Shown one piece after another: positions 55,910 to 64,000 of a stretch of DNA of 64,000 bases. Each line of letters starts with the position of its first letter. Within the stretch, counting starts at the first letter, position 1. Source of the DNA: CALABS01 sp050260775 (GTDB taxonomy: Bacteria; Pseudomonadota; Alphaproteobacteria; Rhodospirillales; Magnetospirillaceae). The translations under genes were made by a program, and so were the position numbers. The stretch covers positions 1 to 64,000 of the forward strand of contig JBLNCP010000056.1 in NCBI GenBank assembly GCA_050260775.1, read 5' to 3'. The notes beneath the pieces were generated by a model. It was given only the letters and a program-made list of their open reading frames with translations. It was not told the DNA's origin and did not search any database.

Positions 55910-57880
55910 TCAACCGTCCCAGCGCACACCGTCGGCGGAGGCGGCGCGAACGCGGGCGCGCAGCCATTCGGCGACGCTCCAGGCCTGGGCGGTACATCCG
56001 CGCGGACCGTGCGGGGGATCGGCATCGAAGACCTCGCCGATGGTTCCGATGCAGTAGTCGCCGAGATGGGGCTGCATGCCGTCCAGGATGCGCATCGCCT
56101 CGGCGCCCTGGTGCGGCCGCACCTTCATGCGGGCGTCGATGAAGGCGCCGAGCAGCCACGGCCACACCGTGCCCTGGTGGTAGGCGCCGTCGCGCGAGCG
56201 CTGGTCGCCGCCGAAGCGGGGGCGATAGCCGGGCGTGCCGGGAGCGAGCGAACGCAGGCCGAACGGGGTGAGCAGGCGCGCCTCCACCGTGTCGACCACC
56301 GCAGGCCAGTACCGCTCCTCCAGCACGGGATGGGGCAGCGAGACCGCGAAGATCTGGTTGGGCCGGCACAGCGGGGCTTCGGCCGGGTCGCCGTCGATCA
56401 CGTCATACAGGTGGCCGAGGTCGGCGGCCCAGAAACGGCGATTGAAGCTGGCGCGGGCGCGCGCGGCATCGGCCGCGGCGCGGCGCGCGCCCTCGGCGTC
56501 GCCGGTCTCGGACAGCAGACGGGCCAGCACGCAGAGCGCGTTGTGCCACAGGGCGTTGATCTCCACCGGCTTGCCCCGCCTGGGGGTGACCACCCAGTCG
56601 TCGACGATGGCGTCCATCCAGGTCAGCTGGTAGCCCTCGGCCCCCTGGCGCAGCAATCCGTCCTCGGGATCGACGCCGATGTTGAACAGGGTGCCGCGCC
56701 GGTGCGCCTCGATGATCGAGACCAGCGACGGCAGCAGGAGGTCGCGGGTCTCGGCATCGCCGGTGGCGACCAGATAGCGGTCGACGGCGTGGAAGAACCA
56801 CAAGGTGGCGTCGGCGCTGTGGTAGACGGGGGGCCACGGCCCGTCGGGGATGTTGTCCGGGATCAGGCCATCCTTCACGTAGCGCGCGAAGGTCCTGAGA
56901 ATGTCGCGCGCCTCGCTGGCGCGCCCGGTCACCAGCGTCAGTCCCTCCAGGCTGATCATGGTGTCGCGGCCCCAGTCGTTGAACCACGGATAGCCGGCGA
57001 TGATGCTGCACAACTGGTCACCAGTGGCGTTGACGCGGGCGGTCAGCTCCGGCCGGTTACGCGGGGTGAAGACGAAGGCGTCGGCCGCCATGGCCAGCAG
57101 GGCGGCGGGTCCCGAGCGCAGCGCGGGATGGGCGCGGCCGATCAGACGGCGGCGGCGCTCCTGCTCGGCATCCCACGCCTCCTCGGGCGAAAGGGCGGTG
57201 GCGACCGCCCAGTTCTCGGTGCTGGCGGAGAGGGCGCCGCCGCCGGCTTGAAGCGGCACGGTCAATGTGCCCGGGCTCCACAGCGGACCGTGGTCGAGGT
57301 ACCCGCGCTCGGTCTCGACGGGGTAAACCGCCTCGGCGGTGCGCTCGTCGTCGAAGGCGACGGCCGCGCCCGGCGCGATGAGGCGCACGGCCGGCCAGGC
57401 GCCGTGCACGACCTCGATGCGGTCGCCCTCGACGGTGACCGCCGCGGGGCCCAGGGGCTGGTCGACCTGCCAGTCGGCGTGCCGAATGTGGAACCAGGGG
57501 CGGATCTCCAGCGCGGCCGCCTCGCCCTTCACCACCCGGTACAGCAGATGGACGGTGTTCTGCCGCCACGGCATCACGACACGCCGCTCGATCACCGTTT
57601 CACCCAGCGCGAAGCGCCAGACCGGCAGTCCGCGCTCCAGGCGGATCTCCTGCAGGCGGTCGAAGATGGATACTCCGTCCAGACGCTCGTCGATCCGATC
57701 GAGCATCACCGTCCGCCCATGCGGGGCATCCAGCGCAGACACCAGCAGGCCGTCGTGCCGGCGGCTGACGCCCCCCGCGAGCGTCCCCGACGCATAGCCG
57801 CCCAGGCCGTTGGCGACCATCCATTCCTTGCCGGCCAGATCGGCGGCCCCACCGACGGCGATGGTGAGATCGGAGTCCAT
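55910..57880 (-). CDS. Amylo-alpha-1,6-glucosidase (glycogen debranching, GDE C-type)
   Basis: 656 aa. The N-terminal domain has KEWMVANGLGGYASGT, and the C-terminal (alpha/alpha)6 barrel has GYPWFNDWGRDTMISLEG, YHSADATLWFFHAVDRY and RDGAYHQGTVWPWLLGAF. These are the active-site stretches of GH133-type enzymes, which cut alpha-1,6 branch points in glycogen. No glycogen gene is adjacent. The ATG at 57880 has GGGGAGGA upstream. It is divergent from the acyltransferase. Confidence 0.9.
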   Translation of the reverse strand: MDSDLTIAVGGAADLAGKEWMVANGLGGYASGTLAGGVSRRHDGLLVSALDAPHGRTVMLDRIDERLDGVSIFDRLQEIRLERGLPVWRFALGETVIERRVVMPWRQNTVHLLYRVVKGEAAALEIRPWFHIRHADWQVDQPLGPAAVTVEGDRIEVVHGAWPAVRLIAPGAAVAFDDERTAEAVYPVETERGYLDHGPLWSPGTLTVPLQAGGGALSASTENWAVATALSPEEAWDAEQERRRRLIGRAHPALRSGPAALLAMAADAFVFTPRNRPELTARVNATGDQLCSIIAGYPWFNDWGRDTMISLEGLTLVTGRASEARDILRTFARYVKDGLIPDNIPDGPWPPVYHSADATLWFFHAVDRYLVATGDAETRDLLLPSLVSIIEAHRRGTLFNIGVDPEDGLLRQGAEGYQLTWMDAIVDDWVVTPRRGKPVEINALWHNALCVLARLLSETGDAEGARRAAADAARARASFNRRFWAADLGHLYDVIDGDPAEAPLCRPNQIFAVSLPHPVLEERYWPAVVDTVEARLLTPFGLRSLAPGTPGYRPRFGGDQRSRDGAYHQGTVWPWLLGAFIDARMKVRPHQGAEAMRILDGMQPHLGDYCIGTIGEVFDADPPHGPRGCTAQAWSVAEWLRARVRAASADGVRWDG

Positions 57881-58062
57881 GGCATCCTCCCCGGCTGCCG
57901 CGATTGCGCAAAACCCATTGTGCCCTGCCCCGCTCCCCCGCGCCAGACCGCCGCCATAGGCCGCCCGGAGAAAGACCCGTTCGGGGGTGGTCGTTGGCTG
58001 GATTGCCGCAGCGGGGCTTGCCCAGCTATTTGCAACAGGTTCACGGCGGGAGGCGGTTGCCA

Positions 58063-59160
58063 ATGCGGGTGAAGATGCAGATCTCTGCGTTCACCGGATT
58101 GCGTGGATTGGCGGCCTGGTGGGTCGTGGCCTTCCATTTCCGCGACCAGCTGTCGGGCGTCGCCCCGGCGGCGGCCGCGGCCATCCTCGACCGCGGCTTC
58201 CTGGCCGTCGACCTGTTCTTCGTGCTGTCGGGCTTCGTCATCCAGCTCAACTACGGGAGCTGGTTCGAGGCCCGCGTCAGCCGCCCTCGCCTCAGGGATT
58301 TCGCCATCGCCCGCCTGGCCAGGATCTACCCGCTGCACTTCTTCCTGAGCATCCTGTTCCTGCTCAACCCCCTGGCCATCGCCCTGTTCTCGACCGCCAA
58401 GTCGTTGGGGGAACGCTGGGACCCGCTGGCCTGGGCCTTGAGCCTCGTCCTGGTGCAGAACTGGGGATTCGTCCATACGCTGAGCTGGAACGTGCCGTCC
58501 TGGTCCATCAGCACCGAGGCCTTCGCCTACGTGGTGTTTCCGCTCGCCAGCTGCGCCCTGCCGCGGCTGGTCCGCAGCCGGGGGACGGCGGCGATCCTGG
58601 CCGCCCTGCTGCTGGCGGCGACGGCGGCGCTGTTTGCCGACACCGCCTCGATCGGCGACGCGGTCACCAGCCGCGGGCTGCCCCGGTGCGTGCTGGAGTT
58701 CAGCCTGGGCATGCTGCTGTGCCGCGTCGTCGCCCTCGACGGGCCGCCGGGGCGGGGGGCGGCCGGCGGCATGCTGGCGCTGGCCGCCACCCTCGTCGCC
58801 GCTCACTTCTTCGCCGGCGTTCCCGACTGGCTGACCATGCCGGCGGCGTCCGCCCTCATCGTCCTCGCCTATGCCGGCCCCACCGCCCCGGGGGCGGCCC
58901 TGCTGTCAGCGGCGCTGCCGCAATGGCTGGGCATGGTCTCCTACTCCACCTATCTCGCCCACTACTTCGTCAAGGACTGGGTGGGCTTCCTGATGCTGCG
59001 GCCGGGCATCCCGTCGCCGGCCGCCTTCGCCGTCTACATGGCCGGCACCCTGGCGGCCTCGGCCCTGCTCTACCACGCGGTGGAACTCCCGGGGCGCCGC
59101 GGCCTGCGCGGGCTGTTCACGCCTTCACCGAAGCCGGCCCTGGAGGGCGAGCGTCCATGA
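58063..59160 (+). CDS. Acyltransferase 3 family protein (O-acetyltransferase)
   Basis: 365 aa with about ten membrane helices. The opening TGLRGLAAWWVVAFHF has the conserved R-x10-H (H25), and FFVLSGFVI and RIYPLHFF are the other motifs of the family. It probably O-acetylates a surface polysaccharide. The ATG at 58063 has GGGAGGCGG upstream. Its stop overlaps the 34-aa gene. Confidence 0.88.
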   Translation: MRVKMQISAFTGLRGLAAWWVVAFHFRDQLSGVAPAAAAAILDRGFLAVDLFFVLSGFVIQLNYGSWFEARVSRPRLRDFAIARLARIYPLHFFLSILFLLNPLAIALFSTAKSLGERWDPLAWALSLVLVQNWGFVHTLSWNVPSWSISTEAFAYVVFPLASCALPRLVRSRGTAAILAALLLAATAALFADTASIGDAVTSRGLPRCVLEFSLGMLLCRVVALDGPPGRGAAGGMLALAATLVAAHFFAGVPDWLTMPAASALIVLAYAGPTAPGAALLSAALPQWLGMVSYSTYLAHYFVKDWVGFLMLRPGIPSPAAFAVYMAGTLAASALLYHAVELPGRRGLRGLFTPSPKPALEGERP

Positions 59161-59261
59161 TCGACAATGTCGCCGTCCTGTTCGGGTGCGTGCTGGTCGT
59201 CTACGTCATCTTCCGCGCGGCCCGCCTGGACCGCGCCGACCGCTCGGGCGGGAGACGCTGA
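59157..59261 (+). CDS. 34-aa single-pass membrane peptide in the polysaccharide operon
   Basis: ATG overlaps the acyltransferase stop (ATGA) and the stop overlaps the next ATG (TGATG). The product is one hydrophobic helix (about 4-20) and a basic RLDRADRSGGRR tail. The double overlap and lack of any gap argue that it is translated. No family is recognised; it might aid the ligase or acyltransferase. Confidence 0.55.
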   Translation: MIDNVAVLFGCVLVVYVIFRAARLDRADRSGGRR

Positions 59262-60607
59262 TGCGGTCGCTGATCCTGCTGGTGGCTTACCTCTCCTTCC
59301 TGGTGATCGGGACCTCGGCCCCGTTCATCATCGGCCTGGGCTACGTTTGGACCGACATCATGCTGCCGCAGCGGGTGGCGTGGTCGATCCTGCCCTCGAT
59401 CCCGGTCTCGGCGATCATGGGCGCCGCCACCGTGGGCGCCTACCTGCTGTTCGACCGCAAGGACCGCCCGTCGTTCTGGTCGGGAAGCTGGCTGTTCGTC
59501 GTCTGGGCCGCCTGGGTGACCATGACCACCACCTGGGCCGAGGTCCCCGAACCGGCCTGGGTCAAGTGGGACTGGGCGGTGAAGACCATCCTGTTCGCCG
59601 GCTTCCTGCCCTACCTGTTCCGGACCCGCACCCACCTCGAGGCCCTGATCCTGGTGATGGTGTCGGCGATGATCGCCCACATGATCCCCTACGCCGTGAA
59701 GACGGCCATCAACGGCGGCGGCTACGACATGTCCATCGGGCTGATCCCGGTGAACAACGGGTGGGGCGGCGAGAGCAGCACCTTCGCCACCGCCTGCGCG
59801 GCCCTGCTGCCGATCCTGATGTGGTGCAAGGACCATTCCCGCATCCTGCCGCGCCAGCGGCTGCTGTTCCTGGGCATGGGCGGCATCGCCCTGGTCGGCC
59901 TGATCGGCTCCTACGCGCGCACCGGCCTTGTGGCGCTGGCGGTGGTGGCGGGCGCCTGGTGGCTGCAGAGCCGGCGCAAGGTGCTGTGGCTGATCGCCTT
60001 CGCGGCTATCGGCTCGGCCGGGATGGCCTTCACCACCGACCAGTGGATGGCCCGCATGTCCACCATCACCACCTACGGCAAGGAGGAATCGGCCCTTGGC
60101 CGGGTGGCGGTGTGGCTGTGGACGCTGGACTACGTCAAGGATCACCCGCTCGGCGGCGGCTTCGAGGTCTATCGCATCAACACCTTCAAGGTCCCCATCG
60201 AGGGCAGCCACAACCAGTTCCTGGAGATCCGCGGCAAGGCCTTCCACAGCATCTATTTCGAGGTGCTGGGCGAACACGGCTGGCCGGGGGCCGCCATCTG
60301 GGGCGTGCTGATGCTGCTGGGGCTCTGGCAGTACTGGGTGGTGATCCGCCGCACCACGGGCAGCAAGGACCTGCTGTGGCTGCGCGAGCTCGCCAAGGCG
60401 CTGCTGATCGCCATGCTGGCGTTCCTGGCCGGCGGCGCCTTCATCGGCATCGCCTTCCAGCCCTTCCTCTACGATTTCGTCGCCATCTCCATCTCGCTGT
60501 CGCAATTGGTCCGGGCGCATCGCCATGAGCTCGACTCGCATCGCGAGGCCAGCCGCGACCCCATCGTCTTCCCCCGCTCGTTCCGGCTACCCACGTTGAG
60601 ATCATGA
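59261..60607 (+). CDS. O-glycosylation/O-antigen ligase, exosortase-A-system type
   Basis: 448 aa with about eleven membrane helices. The N-terminal DUF5935-like region and the Wzy_C-type loop (about 290-360, with GRVAVWLWTLDYVKDHPLGGGF and SHNQFLEI) match ligases annotated as exosortase A system-associated. It likely moves polymerised glycan to an acceptor, or ligates O-antigen. It overlaps the 34-aa gene and the deacetylase. Confidence 0.85.
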   Translation: MRSLILLVAYLSFLVIGTSAPFIIGLGYVWTDIMLPQRVAWSILPSIPVSAIMGAATVGAYLLFDRKDRPSFWSGSWLFVVWAAWVTMTTTWAEVPEPAWVKWDWAVKTILFAGFLPYLFRTRTHLEALILVMVSAMIAHMIPYAVKTAINGGGYDMSIGLIPVNNGWGGESSTFATACAALLPILMWCKDHSRILPRQRLLFLGMGGIALVGLIGSYARTGLVALAVVAGAWWLQSRRKVLWLIAFAAIGSAGMAFTTDQWMARMSTITTYGKEESALGRVAVWLWTLDYVKDHPLGGGFEVYRINTFKVPIEGSHNQFLEIRGKAFHSIYFEVLGEHGWPGAAIWGVLMLLGLWQYWVVIRRTTGSKDLLWLRELAKALLIAMLAFLAGGAFIGIAFQPFLYDFVAISISLSQLVRAHRHELDSHREASRDPIVFPRSFRLPTLRS

Positions 60608-61656
60608 CAGTGCAACATCGCGAGCCCGTTCCGCTGGAAGCACGCCCCGACGCACCGCCGGTGCTGACCGTCGTCATCGACACCGAAGAGGAGTTCGACT
60701 GGACGAAGCCCTTCGCGCGGGAGGCGGTGGGGGTGACCAACATCGACGCCCAGCCGCTGATGCACCGGGTGTTCGAGCGCCATGGCATCGTCCCCACCTA
60801 CGTCGTCGACTTCCCGGTCGCGACGACGCCGTCCTCGGTCGCCTTGCTGCGCGGTCTCCTCGACGGCGGCCTGTGCGAGATCGGAGCGCACCTCCATCCC
60901 TGGGTCTCGCCCCCCTTCGAGGAGGAGCTGACCCGCATGAACTCGTACCCGGGCAATCTGCCGGCCGAGCTGGAGCACGCCAAGCTGGCGCGGCTGGGGC
61001 GCGCCATCGGCGAGAACCTCGGGGTGCGCCCCCTGGTCTACAAGGCCGGGCGCTACGGCATCGGCCGCAACACGCCGGCCATCCTGGAAGACCTCGGCTA
61101 CGAGGTCGACACCAGCGTGGTGCCGCACACCTCGTTCAGCCGGGACGGCGGCCCCGATTTCCGCCGCATGCCCGACGCCCCGTACCGCTTCGGCCATGAC
61201 GGCCGCCTGCTGGAACTGCCGCTCACCGTCGGCTTCGGCGGGCGCCTGGCCGCATCCGGCAGCGACCTCTACCGGCTGATCGACGGGCCGCTGGCCCGGC
61301 GCTGCAAACTGCCTGGGGTGGCGTCACGGCTGCGTTTGCTGGAGCGCACCCGCCTCACCCCCGAGGGCGTGCCGCTGGCGCGCCTGCAGCGGCTGACCGT
61401 GGACATGCTCAAGCGCGGCCACCGGGTATTCGTGTTCTCATACCACTCCAGCACGCTGGCGCCGGGGATGGGCCATTACGTGAGGAACCAGGACGACCTC
61501 AAGGCCTTCATCGACACCTGCGACGCCTACTTCCACTTCTTCGGCACGGTGGTGGGCGGAGCCTTCGCCACCGCCACCGAGATCCGGCGGCGCATGGTGC
61601 CGGCCCGTCCGCTTCAGTGTGAAGGGAACCAGGCTTCGGTGCGGCCCATGACGTGA
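60604..61656 (+). CDS. Polysaccharide deacetylase family protein
   Basis: 350 aa. A NodB-like barrel with D26 (VVIDTEEEFDW) as metal ligand and catalytic base and the H96-x-H98 metal pair (GAHLHPW); then YKAGRYGIG and FVFSYHSST near the C-terminal end. It resembles WalW-like deacetylases acting on cell-surface glycans. No signal peptide is visible, so it may work on lipid-linked precursors in the cytoplasm. The last 43 nt overlap the convergent YdcF gene. Confidence 0.88.
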   Translation: MTVQHREPVPLEARPDAPPVLTVVIDTEEEFDWTKPFAREAVGVTNIDAQPLMHRVFERHGIVPTYVVDFPVATTPSSVALLRGLLDGGLCEIGAHLHPWVSPPFEEELTRMNSYPGNLPAELEHAKLARLGRAIGENLGVRPLVYKAGRYGIGRNTPAILEDLGYEVDTSVVPHTSFSRDGGPDFRRMPDAPYRFGHDGRLLELPLTVGFGGRLAASGSDLYRLIDGPLARRCKLPGVASRLRLLERTRLTPEGVPLARLQRLTVDMLKRGHRVFVFSYHSSTLAPGMGHYVRNQDDLKAFIDTCDAYFHFFGTVVGGAFATATEIRRRMVPARPLQCEGNQASVRPMT

Positions 61657-62411
61657 TAGGCGAGCAGCCCCATCCACTCGTGGGTGGCGCGGTCAAGCAG
61701 CACCAGTTCGTCGGCCAGGTCGATCCCCTCCAGCGAGGGCCGGTGGTGCGGCCGCGTCTGGTAGTGGGCCGGATAGGGCACAACCGGCCAGCCGGCGCGG
61801 CGGAAGCAACCGACCGACCGCGGCATGTGCAGGGCCGAGGTGACCAGGATCCAGGTTTCCCCCGCTCGCGGCGCCATCAGCTCGCGCGTCAGGACCGCGT
61901 TCTCCCAGGTGTTGCGCGACCGGTTCTCGTAGACGACGCGGCTGCGGTCCAGCCCCAGGCTTTCGAACAACTGGGCCGCGACCTCGGCCTCGGTGAGCGC
62001 CCCGGGAGTCAGCCCCCCGTTGCCGCCGGTGAAGGCCAGGCGGGCGTTCGGATAGCGCCGGGCAAGGGCGACGAAGGTGGTCATGCGCGCGGCCGAGTCG
62101 CGCAGCGCGGGCAGCCCGCGGGCCTCGGTCATGCCGGGATCCACCGCGCCGCCAAGCACCAGGATGCCGTCGACATGCGCCGGCATGTCCGCAGGCAGCG
62201 GAAACCGGTTCTCCAGGGGCTGGGCGATCCATTCCCCCAAAGGCAGCACGGCGATCGCCGCGAGCGCCAAGGCGGCGGCGAGGGCGAGGCCACGCCCGGC
62301 GCGCCGACGCCCCAGGGCGAGGCCGACCAGCAGGAGGATCAGCAAGATGCTGCTGGGGCGAGCCATCACCCACAGCAGCTTCGACAGCGTGAAGGCGAGG
62401 TCGTCGTTCAC
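61614..62411 (-). CDS. YdcF/ElyC family membrane protein (DUF218)
   Basis: 265 aa from GTG 62411, which overlaps the galE stop (GTGA). An ATG at 62429 is the alternative. Two N-terminal membrane helices (about 12-35 and 42-60) precede the DUF218 fold: DGILVLGGAVDP, FTGGNG, ENRSRNTWENAV and TSALHMPRSVGCF. ElyC in E. coli supports peptidoglycan or undecaprenyl-linked envelope synthesis. It is coupled to galE. Confidence 0.88.
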   Translation of the reverse strand: MNDDLAFTLSKLLWVMARPSSILLILLLVGLALGRRRAGRGLALAAALALAAIAVLPLGEWIAQPLENRFPLPADMPAHVDGILVLGGAVDPGMTEARGLPALRDSAARMTTFVALARRYPNARLAFTGGNGGLTPGALTEAEVAAQLFESLGLDRSRVVYENRSRNTWENAVLTRELMAPRAGETWILVTSALHMPRSVGCFRRAGWPVVPYPAHYQTRPHHRPSLEGIDLADELVLLDRATHEWMGLLAYHVMGRTEAWFPSH

Positions 62412-63391
62412 GCCCGGCGCAGTTCCCATGCCAGGGACGAGCCGACGATCGCCTCGATGTCGTCATGGCGCGGGGTCCAGCCCAGCAGCCGTCGCATGCG
62501 GCCGCTGTCGGCGACCATCGCGGTGATGTCGCCCGGACGGCGCGGCCCGACGCGGACCTCCATCGGCCGGGGCGACAGGCGCTGGACGGTCTCGGCGATC
62601 TGGCGCACCGAAATGCCGCGCCCGTAGCCGCAGTTCAGCGTCAGACTGGATCCTCCCCTGACCAGATGGTCAAGCGCCGCCACATGGGCCGAGGCCAGGT
62701 CGCTCACGTGTATGAAGTCGCGCACGCAGGTGCCATCCGCCGTGTCGTAGTCGTCGCCGAAGATGGTGAAGGCCGGCCGCCGGCCGGCGGCCACCTCGCA
62801 CGCCACCTTGATCAAATGGGTCGCCTCGGGGGTGCACTGGCCGCTGCGCCCCAGCGGGTCGGCCCCGGCGACGTTGAAGTAGCGCAGGGAAACGTAGCGC
62901 AGGTCGGTGGCGGCGGCAACGTCGCGCAGCATCAGCTCGGTCACCAGCTTCGAGGTGCCGTAGGGGGTGATGGGGTCGGCCGGCGCGTCCTCGTCCACCG
63001 GCAACCTGGCGGGATTGCCGTAGATCGCGGCGGTCGAGGAGAAGATGAACTTGTCGACGCCGGCGGCGACCGCCGCGGCGATGAGCGAGCGGCTGACGGC
63101 CGTGTTGTTGCGGTAATACTTGAGGGGATCGGAAACCGATTCCGGCACGACGGTGGAGCCGGCGAAATGCAGGATCGCGCTGCAGCGATGGCGGATCAGC
63201 AGCGAGGCCACCTGTTCCGACTCGCCGGCGTCGCCGTGCACGAACAGCGCGTCCCGCGGGATCACCTCGCGCACCCCGCTCGACAGGTTGTCGAGAATCA
63301 CCACCGACCAGCCGCGGTCCAACAGGTCCAGCGCCACGTGGCTGCCGATGTAGCCGGCCCCGCCGGTCACCAGGACGCATCCTTTGCCCAT
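62408..63391 (-). CDS. galE: UDP-glucose 4-epimerase
   Basis: 327 aa short-chain dehydrogenase fold. The NAD motif TGGAGYIGSH (9-18) and catalytic Y144-x3-K148 (YGTSK) with S119 (SSTAAIYG) are clear. It interconverts UDP-glucose and UDP-galactose for surface glycans. The ydcF-like gene is translated from its stop. It is divergent from the acyltransferase at 63561. Confidence 0.95.
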   Translation of the reverse strand: MGKGCVLVTGGAGYIGSHVALDLLDRGWSVVILDNLSSGVREVIPRDALFVHGDAGESEQVASLLIRHRCSAILHFAGSTVVPESVSDPLKYYRNNTAVSRSLIAAAVAAGVDKFIFSSTAAIYGNPARLPVDEDAPADPITPYGTSKLVTELMLRDVAAATDLRYVSLRYFNVAGADPLGRSGQCTPEATHLIKVACEVAAGRRPAFTIFGDDYDTADGTCVRDFIHVSDLASAHVAALDHLVRGGSSLTLNCGYGRGISVRQIAETVQRLSPRPMEVRVGPRRPGDITAMVADSGRMRRLLGWTPRHDDIEAIVGSSLAWELRRA

Positions 63392-63560
63392 GTGTCACCC
63401 CTTGGCACGTGTACCGGGCTCGACGTGGGGGTATCCGCGCTCAGGTTGAATATGCCCCCCGCCCAAGCCGGATGCCCCCGGCCGCTATGGCTTCTGCCTC
63501 CGCCGATTGGCCGCGGAGATGCGCTAAGAGAGGTCAGCGCGGCGAGCTGCGGAGGGGGGC

Positions 63561-64000
63561 ATGTTGGTGGGGATCGTGGCGGGCGGCCGGCGGCGCGTGC
63601 GCGCGGCCATCGAGCCTTGCCCGCCCCCTGCCGAGCTGGCCCCGATCTGGCGCGACCTGGAATCACGCGCGCGCCAGCCGCCTTTCTTCCTGAGCTGGGA
63701 TTGGCTGGGAGCGGTGGTCGCAGCCCTGGGGCGTCCGCATGCGCTGATCAAGGCCCGGCTCGACGACCGCGTCATCGGCCTCGCCCTGCTCGGTCGCCGG
63801 CGCGGACCGTTGCTGGACCTGCTGCACACGCCGTCGCTGCATCTCAATGAGACCGGCGACCCGACGCGCGACGCGGTGATGATCGAGTACAACGGCATCC
63901 TGGCCGAGCGGGGGTTGGAGGCGGAGGCCACCAGTGCCTGCCTCGATGCTCTCGCCGACAGCGACGGCTGGCGCGAGATCCACCTGTCCGGCGTCCCCCC
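63561..64000 (+). CDS. CelD/FemAB-like acetyltransferase, cut by the window end
   Basis: The first 146 codons are present, with GGAGGGGG before the ATG. FFLSWDWLGAVV near residue 41 is typical of the CelD/BcsL and FemAB-like acetyltransferase group, followed by GLALLGRRRG and LDLLHTPSLHLNETG. These proteins are common in exopolysaccharide clusters. The rest lies beyond 64000, so the active site cannot be checked. Confidence 0.75.
   Translation, partial: MLVGIVAGGRRRVRAAIEPCPPPAELAPIWRDLESRARQPPFFLSWDWLGAVVAALGRPHALIKARLDDRVIGLALLGRRRGPLLDLLHTPSLHLNETGDPTRDAVMIEYNGILAERGLEAEATSACLDALADSDGWREIHLSGVP

Noticed and set aside
54818..58072. 1084-aa open frame on the plus strand across the kinase and debranching genes
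   Set aside because: It spans two well-supported minus-strand genes and has antisense composition with no domain.
63392..63560. Possible gene or RNA between galE and the acetyltransferase
   Set aside because: This 169-nt gap shows no frame with a ribosome site and no strong hairpin; it is probably the divergent promoter region.

Overview
The window is high-GC, almost fully coding DNA with no tRNA, rRNA, CRISPR array or insertion sequence that I can see. Gene content points to a facultatively anaerobic, denitrifying alphaproteobacterium of the Rhodospirillales, most like Magnetospirillum/Phaeospirillum. This is inferred from three things: a complete clade I nosRZDFYLX cluster, an rnfABCDGEH operon, and an SHP/diheme c/cytochrome b561 operon. 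No 16S or other taxonomic marker is present.

Layout. 1-7 kb: a decayed hydrolase, a phosphoribosyltransferase, an FNR-type Fe-S regulator with a coupled 54-aa protein, a short DUF1476 protein, PEP synthase, nicotinamidase and a zinc-ribbon protein. Three genes here share a TTAAC-N5-TTAG element about 55 nt before the start codon. 7.1-12.2 kb: MarR regulator plus an RND efflux adaptor and pump, with a palindromic operator. 12.2-14.7 kb: glutathionyl-hydroquinone reductase, LysR regulator and DoxX. 14.7-19.4 kb: MacA-MacB-NodT-type tripartite exporter on the minus strand. 19.5-24 kb: Cys-containing Rrf2 regulator and the sulfate/thiosulfate importer sbp-cysTWA. 24-29.2 kb, minus strand: YkgJ-like and YchJ-like metal-site proteins, the SHP cytochrome operon, DUF4142 and a ferritin-like protein.

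29.3-37.9 kb: the nos cluster for N2O respiration, with every junction overlapping or nearly so. 37.9-40.1 kb: DUF2270 membrane protein and a DEAD-box helicase with a structured leader. 40.4-48.2 kb: apbE, an unrecognised 311-aa protein, rseC-like and rnfABCDGEH. NosR, RnfD and RnfG all carry the S-G-A-T type motif for covalent FMN, and each cluster has its own ApbE flavin transferase.

48.2-55.9 kb: DUF2249, a secreted protein, two orphan periplasmic binding proteins, a membrane-bound SpoIIE/RsbU-type phosphatase, STAS (Slr1659-like) and HATPase (Slr1658-like) proteins and a hybrid histidine kinase with Hpt. Together these look like an uncharacterised partner-switching signalling module. 55.9-57.9 kb: amylo-alpha-1,6-glucosidase. 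58-64 kb: a surface-polysaccharide region (acyltransferase 3, a 34-aa membrane peptide, exosortase-A-type O-ligase, polysaccharide deacetylase, YdcF/ElyC, GalE, and the start of a CelD/FemAB-like acetyltransferase). No gap between genes exceeds 300 bases.
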